From Deltaproteobacteria bacterium (lineage in GTDB: Bacteria; Desulfobacterota_B; Binatia; UBA9968): a stretch of 6,396 nt of DNA. The translations under genes were made by a program, and so were the position numbers. The notes under the pieces are model-generated. The model saw nothing but the letters and a program-made list of their open reading frames with translations. It did not search any database and was not told where the DNA came from. The DNA lies in the NCBI GenBank assembly GCA_022545745.1, contig JACZQL010000080.1, positions 1 through 6,396 of the forward strand. The letters are read 5' to 3'. Position 1 is the first letter of the stretch. Every line of letters begins with the position of its first letter. Positions 1 through 4,736 of this stretch are shown here, in pieces.

Positions 1-54
1 GGCTTTCTTGTCCGAGGAGGCGAGCATTTGCACGGCCGCAGCCAGCAACTTCAT
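1..54 (-). CDS. Probable carbon-nitrogen hydrolase (nitrilase family), N-terminal fragment
   Basis: An open frame begins at ATG 54 on the minus strand and runs off the left edge after 18 codons, reading MKLLAAAVQMLASSDKKA. The hydrophobic first strand ending in AVQM, followed by a short polar turn, is the typical start of nitrilase/amidase-superfamily enzymes, which cleave C-N bonds in nitriles, omega-amides or carbamoyl compounds with a Glu-Lys-Cys triad. The triad lies outside the window, so neither activity nor substrate can be judged. The gene starts 11 bp after the stop of the upstream stress-protein gene on the same strand, so the two are probably cotranscribed. I see no good Shine-Dalgarno sequence in the short gap, and an in-frame ATG at codon 10 would break the first strand. 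The family call rests on 18 residues only. Confidence 0.55.
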   Translation of the reverse strand, partial: MKLLAAAVQMLASSDKKA

Positions 55-65
55 TTTGGATTAGA

Positions 66-902
66 TTAGCGCTTGAGAAAGACGGGGCAGGGACTTTTTC
101 TGAGTACGTATTCCGTGGTGCTTCCGATCACCAACTCGATGATTCTGCGATGCCCGTAGGCGCCAATGAAGAGGAGGTCGTAATTGAAGTTGGTTAGATA
201 GTCTACAATCTTCTGTTCGGGGTAGCCTTTCCCGATCTCATAGCGCACCTGTAGGTCGTAGGCCTCAAGATAGGATCTTGCCTCTTGAAGTACCCTATCT
301 GCCATGCTCTCTTCCTTCGGGATGTAGAGGACGGTGAGGGGAAGATGAAGCTGGGAACAGAACTCAGCCGCCGATTCCATGGCGGAGCTTGCCCTTTGGC
401 TTCCGTCATAGGCCAAGAGGGGACTATCGATGACTTTAAATTTCTTGGTTGTGATAAAAACCGGTCGTGGAATCCGCCGGGTCACACTCTCAGCCGTGCT
501 TCCCAGCAAACCCGTTGAAAATTCTTCGTTAATACCCCGATGGCCCATGATCACGAGATCCGCCACCTTGGCACGTTCGCAAATCTCGCTGGCGATGATG
601 CCCATATCGAGGAAGGTTTCGTGCTTGATCCCTTTCTCCCGGCAGCGTTCACTGAATTCTTCGAGCAGACCCTTCCCTCTTTCTTCCAACACCTCACGCA
701 TCTTGGTGGAGAAATCCAGGTAAGGCTCAAACCCAAGGGATCCGGAGATATCGTGAAAGAAGCTCCCCTCGATAGAAACGGTGTCGATCACATGCTGTCC
801 GAAGAGGGTTCCATGGAAGTTCTCGACGAACCACAAGCCATACTCGATAGCGGCCTTGGAATGCTCTGATCCGTCTATGGGTACCAGGATATTTTTGATC
901 AT
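66..902 (-). CDS. Universal stress protein, tandem UspA domains
   Basis: This 278-residue protein is two UspA domains in tandem, the usual length for double-domain members. Domain 1 starts with the classic strand and turn NILVPIDGSE (residues 4-13) and carries the nucleotide-loop glycines at G120, G123 and G134-S135. Domain 2 starts near residue 160 with LLAYDGS and has GAYG (247-250) plus G260-S261. Domain 2 fits the ATP-binding pattern G-x2-G-x9-G-S/T exactly. Domain 1 has ten residues instead of nine between the second and third positions. Such proteins are cytoplasmic, often bind ATP, and are linked to survival under starvation or other stress; the specific role here is unknown. The start is set by a strong AGGAGGT at 909-915, six bases before the ATG. 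A nitrilase-like gene follows 11 bp downstream on the same strand. Confidence 0.93.
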   Translation of the reverse strand: MIKNILVPIDGSEHSKAAIEYGLWFVENFHGTLFGQHVIDTVSIEGSFFHDISGSLGFEPYLDFSTKMREVLEERGKGLLEEFSERCREKGIKHETFLDMGIIASEICERAKVADLVIMGHRGINEEFSTGLLGSTAESVTRRIPRPVFITTKKFKVIDSPLLAYDGSQRASSAMESAAEFCSQLHLPLTVLYIPKEESMADRVLQEARSYLEAYDLQVRYEIGKGYPEQKIVDYLTNFNYDLLFIGAYGHRRIIELVIGSTTEYVLRKSPCPVFLKR

Positions 903-1056
903 CGGCCCACCTCCTGGGACCTTTTAGAGCTGTTTTGCCCAGGTCCAGTTATGAGTGAGGAAGCATACGGGTAGCACTCTTATACCGTGATCCGAATATG
1001 AATGCCACAACCTAAATCATGCCTTTTGGACGGCCTTCCCGGCTTTTACTAATGCT

Positions 1057-1084
1057 AAAATACCACGCGTTTTATTTTTTTCAA
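1057..1084 (-). promoter_or_regulatory. Candidate promoter for the stress-protein operon
   Basis: On the minus strand TTGAAA (1084-1079) is followed after 16 bases by TATTTT (1062-1057), in a locally AT-rich stretch of an otherwise GC-richer intergenic region. This would give a leader of about 150 bases before the usp ATG at 902. The -10 matches only four of six consensus positions. A second option, TATAAG near 978-983, lacks a good -35. Both are guesses from consensus matching. Confidence 0.25.
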
Positions 1085-1129
1085 GGGAGAATTTCTTACC
1101 CTGGGACGCCTCGAAGGTAGTCGCACAGG

Positions 1130-1304
1130 ACCCCGTGGAGTAACGTCTCGGTCGAGTCCGCTCATCTCACCCGTGGATAATACTTCACGGGGTGGAGTAC
1201 CCCGAACCACAGATCGCCGCGGGCGTTTAAGTGAGTTAAATGCTTAGACATCCATGCAAGGGCAGCCCCGAAACCGCTGGCGTAAGTGCCTGGTGGTTCG
1301 GGGT
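1130..1304. ncRNA. Candidate structured RNA element (nested inverted repeats)
   Basis: A perfect 12-bp inverted repeat, ACCCCGAACCAC (1199-1210) against GTGGTTCGGGGT (1293-1304), encloses 82 bases that themselves contain an 8-bp stem (GCGTTTAA 1223-1230 with TTAAATGC 1236-1243, one G-U pair) and a weaker stem (GGCA 1261-1264 with TGCC 1287-1290). This can be drawn as a closed three-way junction. Just before it, CACGGG at 1186-1191 can pair either with 1130-1137 or with 1168-1175, two mutually exclusive folds. No known RNA family was recognised by eye, and the transcribed strand cannot be told. It could instead be a protein-binding DNA palindrome or a decayed mobile-element end. Chance is unlikely for the 12-bp repeat but not for the small inner stems. 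Confidence 0.3.
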
Positions 1305-1332
1305 TTACATCATCGTGGATATAAGCGATAAT
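1304..1332 (+). promoter_or_regulatory. Sigma70-like promoter for the small hypothetical gene
   Basis: TTTACA (1304-1309) and GATAAT (1327-1332) are separated by exactly 17 bases, matching five of six consensus positions in each box. Transcription would begin near 1338-1340, only about five bases before ATG 1344. No Shine-Dalgarno sequence lies upstream of that ATG, consistent with a leaderless or nearly leaderless message. The -35 box touches the right arm of the 12-bp inverted repeat, so a protein or structure at that repeat could affect initiation. Confidence 0.5.
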
Positions 1333-1343
1333 GCGCCATTGCT

Positions 1344-1631
1344 ATGGAAACAAAAGCCAAAACATCGCGGGTACATCATAAGCCCAAGGCAAAGTTGAAT
1401 GAGCTTATCGAATTTGCTCAAACGCTGCAGATTGAGGTCCGTACCGAGAAGCTCCTACGCGAGGTGGGATACCATGCGGTCAGCGGTAGTTGTCGCTTAG
1501 GAGAAAAAAAGTTGATCATCCTTGACCGAGATCTTCCCGTTAAGGATCAGGTGGATCTTTTAGCAGACGAGATACGGAGATCGGTACCGGACCCCACCGC
1601 CGTTCCCCCACAGCTAAAAAAACTCTTATAA
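1344..1631 (+). CDS. Small conserved-looking hypothetical protein, 95 aa
   Basis: I cannot assign a function. The protein has a basic, probably disordered N-terminus (residues 1-17, with HH at 11-12), a helix at about 18-30 (LNELIEFAQTLQI), then a strand-rich core: a Gly-Tyr turn at 42-43, SGSCRL at 47-52 and the hydrophobic strand KLIILDRDLP at 56-65. A second helix (DQVDLLADEIRR, 68-79) and a short proline-containing tail end it. There is no signal peptide or membrane segment, so it should be cytoplasmic. The layout of a Cys-Arg turn, a hydrophobic strand, a 'D-x-x-L-P' turn and a helix recalls small conserved hypothetical proteins of many environmental bacteria. It also loosely recalls the part of ImmA/IrrE-type peptidases before HExxH, but no HExxH is present. 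It has its own promoter, no clear Shine-Dalgarno site, and ends 36 bp from the convergent aminotransferase gene. Confidence 0.7.
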   Translation: METKAKTSRVHHKPKAKLNELIEFAQTLQIEVRTEKLLREVGYHAVSGSCRLGEKKLIILDRDLPVKDQVDLLADEIRRSVPDPTAVPPQLKKLL

Positions 1632-1667
1632 GTTTTGTCAGTAGTGAGACCCCGAGGGCCTTGACTG

Positions 1668-2831
1668 TTAAAGGGGGGCTTTTCTTAGCCGGGACAAGGC
1701 CTTTTCGATTCTTTTAATGGCTTCCCCGAGGACCTCTGTCTTTGCGGCGTAGGACAGACGTATGAACCCTTCACTCCCGAATCCGGAGCCGTTGGTGATA
1801 ACCACGCCGGTTTCCTGAACCAGATATTTGGCAAATTCCAGCGAGGGCATTTTAAACTCGCGTATATCTACAAACACGTAGAAGGCCCCCTGGGGACGCA
1901 GACACCGAATGCCCGGAATGCCGTTGAGCCCCTCCACTAGGAACTGTCTGCGTTTATCGTATTCACTCACCATGGCCTGGACGCAGTCCTGTGGACCTTG
2001 AAGGGCGGCAACGCAAGCCTTCTGCGCCGCAGCATTGGCACAGATATTCACGGTGTGATGGTATTTGAGGAGTTGAAACAAAGTGTCGCGAGGGGCGGCA
2101 ACGTAACCTACCCTCCACCCGGTCATCGCGTATGTCTTTGAAAAGCTGTTGACGAGTATCACTCGCTCCTTGGCGTTTGGGAAAGATACCAGACTCCAGT
2201 GGACCTTGTCCTCGTAGACGAATTTTTCATAAACCTCGTCGGAAATGATGAGAAAATTCCGTTGTACTGCCAGCTCCACCAATCGGGATAAGACCTCTCT
2301 CCCGTAGACGGACCCAGTGGGGTTATTGGGTGAGTGGAGGACGAGACACTTGGTCTTGTCCGTGATATACCGCTCGATGATCTCAGGGTTTGGGATAAAG
2401 TCTTCCTCGACCTTTGTTGGGACAATGACCGGGATACCCCCTGCCAGTACCACATTTGCCAGGTAAGGAGGGTAATAAGGAGAGAGGAGTACCACTTCGT
2501 CTCCCGGGTTAACGGTGCCCATGATTGCAGTGTGAAGTCCCGCCTGTCCCCCAGCAGTGATGAGGATCTCATCCTCGAACCGATAGCCTACATGACTTTC
2601 CTTTTGGATCTTCTGGGCTAGAAGTTGCCGAAGCTCGGGTAGGCCTCGGTCGGGGGTATAATGGGTCCACCCCCCAGCCATGGCCTCCTGTCCAGCCTGA
2701 ACAATATGGGCAGGGGTATCGAAGTCGGGCTCCCCAATATTGAGATACAGACAGTCTGTCCGCTTGGCGGCGAGCTCCAAGATACTGTAGAAGGGGGATC
2801 TCTCTACCGATAAAATTCGTTCAGCAAGCAT
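1668..2831 (-). CDS. Class I/II pyridoxal-phosphate aminotransferase (aspartate-aminotransferase-like)
   Basis: This 387-residue cytoplasmic enzyme has every landmark of fold-type I aminotransferases at the usual family length. NIGEPDFDTP (31-40) is the substrate-side loop, and GGQAGL (94-99) is the phosphate-binding turn. SPNNPTG (167-173) includes the Asn that contacts the cofactor ring; D198 and Y201 of DEVY bind the pyridine nitrogen and the O3' oxygen. K232 in SFSKTYAMTGWR forms the Schiff base, R240 binds phosphate, and R358 in FIRLSYA should bind the substrate alpha-carboxylate. The usual SPYW aromatic position reads SPYYPPY (117-123), so substrate choice among aspartate, aromatic, alanine or other amino acids is not settled. 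The start at ATG 2831 has AGAGG seven bases upstream. The gene follows the metalloregulator by 51 bp on the same strand, so it is probably in the same transcript. Confidence 0.93.
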   Translation of the reverse strand: MLAERILSVERSPFYSILELAAKRTDCLYLNIGEPDFDTPAHIVQAGQEAMAGGWTHYTPDRGLPELRQLLAQKIQKESHVGYRFEDEILITAGGQAGLHTAIMGTVNPGDEVVLLSPYYPPYLANVVLAGGIPVIVPTKVEEDFIPNPEIIERYITDKTKCLVLHSPNNPTGSVYGREVLSRLVELAVQRNFLIISDEVYEKFVYEDKVHWSLVSFPNAKERVILVNSFSKTYAMTGWRVGYVAAPRDTLFQLLKYHHTVNICANAAAQKACVAALQGPQDCVQAMVSEYDKRRQFLVEGLNGIPGIRCLRPQGAFYVFVDIREFKMPSLEFAKYLVQETGVVITNGSGFGSEGFIRLSYAAKTEVLGEAIKRIEKALSRLRKAPL

Positions 2832-2882
2832 GGCATTGCCTCTTATAGCTTAGCCCAATCGAAAGAGTGGGCGGTCTCGGGC

Positions 2883-3551
2883 TCATTGTACCCGAATCTT
2901 TTTGGCCGCCTGAATTCCCAGGGAAAACTCGTCCTTTCCTACCATTAGGGTCATCATTCCAAGCGACGGTGCGATATCCAGCACGCGGATTCGGGTCCCG
3001 GGAATAAGCTTGTGTGCGAGGAGGAATCTGAGCAGACGGGGGTCTCGCTCCCCCATTTCGCTAATGCACTCGAGAACCACGTCGCTGCCGATGGTAACGG
3101 TGCTGAGGGGCAGTCCCTTGCGCTTTGGGGGAGGTACCCCCTCGTTCGGGATGGGATTACCGTGAGGGCAGGTGGTGGGGTGGTGCAATACCTCCGCCAG
3201 CTTTTTCTCCACCATAGGTGAGATGACGTGTTCCATCCGATGGGCCTCCTGATGGGCGCTGACCCAGTCCAGACCCAATAGGTCTGTGAGGAATCTTTCG
3301 GTCAAGTAGTGGCGCCGGAGGATTGTCTCCGCGACCTTTTTACCCTTGGCCGTTAGGCGGATATCCTTGCGACGCTCCACCCTGGCATAGCCTTCTTTCT
3401 CCAAACGCCGCAGGGCACTGAACATCGTCGATGGGGAGACACCGATCTCCTCTGCAACCCTTGCAGCGATCACCGGCTGGCTCTCTTCCGCTAGCGTATA
3501 GATCGCCTTGAGGTAGTCCTCTGTGACAGGAGTGGGTTCCTTATGATTCAT
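2883..3551 (-). CDS. DtxR/MntR-family metal-dependent transcriptional regulator with FeoA-like domain
   Basis: A 222-residue regulator with the full three-part DtxR layout: winged helix (about 8-72, recognition region IGVSPSTMFSALRRLEKEG), dimerisation and metal-binding domain (about 73-140, including the typical CPHGNPIP at 128-135), and an SH3-like FeoA domain (about 150-222). Such proteins bind Fe(II) or Mn(II), dimerise and repress metal-uptake genes. Predicted ligands are D12 (MntR-like, where DtxR has Met10), H81, E85, H100, E107 and H108. H104 occupies the position of DtxR Cys102 and MntR Glu99, so metal identity cannot be read directly. A longer reading frame starts at 3665, but ATG 3551 begins exactly where family members do, and the extra 38 residues would be read from the control region. 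No Shine-Dalgarno site precedes 3551. It is divergent from an iron importer and upstream of an aminotransferase gene. Confidence 0.9.
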   Translation of the reverse strand: MNHKEPTPVTEDYLKAIYTLAEESQPVIAARVAEEIGVSPSTMFSALRRLEKEGYARVERRKDIRLTAKGKKVAETILRRHYLTERFLTDLLGLDWVSAHQEAHRMEHVISPMVEKKLAEVLHHPTTCPHGNPIPNEGVPPPKRKGLPLSTVTIGSDVVLECISEMGERDPRLLRFLLAHKLIPGTRIRVLDIAPSLGMMTLMVGKDEFSLGIQAAKKIRVQ

Positions 3552-3555
3552 GGGC

Positions 3556-3592
3556 TTGACAAATATACGGTTTTCGCCTAATCGAATATTAT
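3556..3592 (+). promoter_or_regulatory. Candidate promoter for the iron-import operon
   Basis: A perfect TTGACA (-35) lies at 3556-3561, directly beside the divergent regulator's start codon. The best-spaced -10 candidates are weak: CCTAAT at 3577-3582 (15-base spacer) or TAATCG at 3579-3584 (17 bases). A better-looking TATTAT at 3587-3592 is too far away at 25 bases. A weak -10 would fit a regulated promoter. The transcript leader would be about 110 bases before ATG 3705. Confidence 0.35.
3562..3567 (-). promoter_or_regulatory. Candidate -10 box for the metalloregulator gene
   Basis: On the minus strand TATATT (3567-3562) matches five of six -10 positions and ends 10 bases before ATG 3551. 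Initiation would be expected about four bases before the start codon, giving a nearly leaderless message, in line with the missing Shine-Dalgarno site. No convincing -35 box lies 16-18 bases upstream. The CGAAT half-sites cover that position. Confidence 0.3.
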
Positions 3593-3630
3593 TGATTCGG
3601 GGGCCGAATTGATTTGTTTTTTGCTTCGAA
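3573..3630. promoter_or_regulatory. Cluster of CGAAT/ATTCG half-sites, candidate metalloregulator operator
   Basis: Several overlapping palindromes share one half-site. TTCG-CCTAAT-CGAA occupies 3573-3586, and CGAAT (3583-3587) faces ATTCG (3595-3599) across seven bases. A perfect ATTCGG-GGG-CCGAAT occupies 3595-3609, and TTCGAA occurs at 3625-3630. ATTGATT is also directly repeated at 3591-3597 and 3608-3614. The cluster lies just downstream of TTGACA and across the expected -35 region of the divergent regulator gene, where a repressor dimer would block both promoters. CCTAA at 3577-3581 resembles one half of known DtxR-type boxes. That the neighbouring DtxR-family protein binds here is inferred from position. 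Confidence 0.4.
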
Positions 3631-3704
3631 TCTTGGTCCCCACAAACGAGGCAATCATATTTCACCGCATGGAAAATATCAAGCCGATGCGAAGGAGGAA
3701 GTCG

Positions 3705-4724
3705 ATGAAATTTGCTCAGGCCGGGAAATCCGCTGTTGCCTTCTTCTTATTGGCTTGGGCCCTACTGGGTCTCCATGTGACCCCTTTGGCTGCTCAATCG
3801 GTGGTGGTCTATTCCTCGAGGATCGAGAAACTGATCAAACCAATGTTCAGTGTCTTCACATCAAACACGGGAGTCAAGGTTCGGTATTTCAACGCCAAAG
3901 AAGCCGAGCTGTTTGAACGGCTGAAGGCCGAGGGGTCCAACACCCCTGCCGATCTATTTATGACGGTAGACGCAGGCAACCTCTGGATGGCCGAGCAGGC
4001 TGGGCTCCTCCAGGGGTTCGAGTCAGATGTTATTGCAAGGAACATCCCCGCACATTTACGCGCCAGAGACAACTCTTGGGTAGGACTCTCGGTCCGCGCC
4101 AGACCCATCATGTACAGCACGAGCAGGGTCCAACCGTCTGAGTTGTCAACCTATGAGGCATTGGGTGATTCTCGTTGGCAGGGAAGGCTTTGTCTGCGGA
4201 CATCGCGTAAGGTTTACACCCTCTCGCTGGTGGCAACCATGATAAAGTCGTTAGGTGAGAAACGCACAGAGGAGGTGGCCCGCAATTGGATCGCCAACAA
4301 GCCGAGGATTTTTAACAGCGACACAAGACTCATTAAAGCCATCGCCGCGGGTCAGTGTGATGTGGGAATCGCCAACACTTACTACCTGGCGCGTCTTAAG
4401 GTGAAGGACTCCGGGTTTCCGGTGGCGGTCTTTTGGCCCAATCAGAAGGGCCGCGGTGTGCATGTCAATATCTCGGGTGCCGGGGTCACCCGGTATGCCA
4501 AAAACCGCGCGAATTCCATCAGGTTGATTGAGTTCCTGAGTTCACTGGAGATCCAAAGCCTGTTTGCAGACGCCAATTACGAGTATCCTGCCAATCCAGC
4601 CGCCAAGCCTCACAGTCTGATCGCCAGTTGGGGAACCTTCAAAGGGGATCAGGTAGACGTGGCCGCCGCTGGTGCCTTGCAAATAGCTGCAGTAAAGCTC
4701 TTGGATCGCGTCGGGTACAAGTGA
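3705..4724 (+). CDS. Periplasmic Fe(III)-binding protein of an ABC importer (FutA/FbpA type)
   Basis: This 339-residue exported protein captures ferric iron and passes it to the permease encoded next. Residues 1-30 are a signal peptide: a short basic start, a hydrophobic core at about 10-23, and a probable cut after LAA (28-30). The mature part has the family hallmarks: VVYSSR (34-39), NAKEAELFERLKAEG (63-77), PADLFMTVDAGNLW (81-94), SRKVYTLSLVATMI (167-180), the paired tyrosines of ANTYYLARL (Y226, Y227, expected iron ligands), and EYPANP (293-298). The SSRHY of many FutA-like proteins reads SSRIE here, so two common ligands are replaced by I40 and E41. The start at 3705 has GGAGG six bases upstream; in-frame ATGs at 3669 and 3687 are less likely. 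Iron is the best-supported cargo, though related proteins carry other metals or small anions. Confidence 0.88.
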   Translation: MKFAQAGKSAVAFFLLAWALLGLHVTPLAAQSVVVYSSRIEKLIKPMFSVFTSNTGVKVRYFNAKEAELFERLKAEGSNTPADLFMTVDAGNLWMAEQAGLLQGFESDVIARNIPAHLRARDNSWVGLSVRARPIMYSTSRVQPSELSTYEALGDSRWQGRLCLRTSRKVYTLSLVATMIKSLGEKRTEEVARNWIANKPRIFNSDTRLIKAIAAGQCDVGIANTYYLARLKVKDSGFPVAVFWPNQKGRGVHVNISGAGVTRYAKNRANSIRLIEFLSSLEIQSLFADANYEYPANPAAKPHSLIASWGTFKGDQVDVAAAGALQIAAVKLLDRVGYK

Positions 4725-4736
4725 GGGGAAGGGCCA

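Larger units (their letters stand above)
903..1343. other. Long intergenic region between usp and the small plus-strand gene
   Basis: These 441 bases lie between two divergently transcribed genes. From 903 to about 1085 the sequence holds the usp leader, its Shine-Dalgarno site and candidate promoters, and I see nothing else there. From 1130 to 1304 it holds an unusual concentration of inverted repeats, listed separately. A promoter for the small gene sits at 1304-1332. No tRNA fold, known riboswitch core or transposase remnant was recognised. On the minus strand one frame stays open from 1341 to the stop at 1162, but its first ATG is at 1251, leaving only 29 codons, so I do not call it a gene. 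Confidence 0.6.

Noticed and set aside
285..869. Plus-strand open frames (77, 97 and 109 codons) opposite the usp gene
   Set aside because: They are antisense to a clear two-domain UspA protein, overlap one another in different frames, and have no protein-like motifs.
1199..1304. tRNA, 6S, SRP RNA, GEMM riboswitch or integron attC site in the intergenic island
   Set aside because: None of the conserved core sequences of these elements could be found by eye; only the paired arms are evident.
1632..1700. Bidirectional terminator between the convergent small gene and the aminotransferase
   Set aside because: CCTT (1659-1662) and AAGG (1671-1674) give only a 4-bp stem before a short T tract, too weak to call.
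2159..2621. Overlapping open frames inside the aminotransferase gene on both strands
   Set aside because: All key aminotransferase residues lie in the main frame; the alternatives are arginine- and serine-rich shadows without ribosome-binding sites.
2832..2882. Regulatory element or small gene between the regulator and the aminotransferase
   Set aside because: The 51 bases show only the aminotransferase's AGAGG ribosome-binding site; no stem or promoter stood out.
3552..3665. 38-residue N-terminal extension of the metalloregulator, starting at 3665
   Set aside because: Family members begin at the winged helix. The extension would be translated from the palindrome-rich control region and has only a weak ribosome-binding match.
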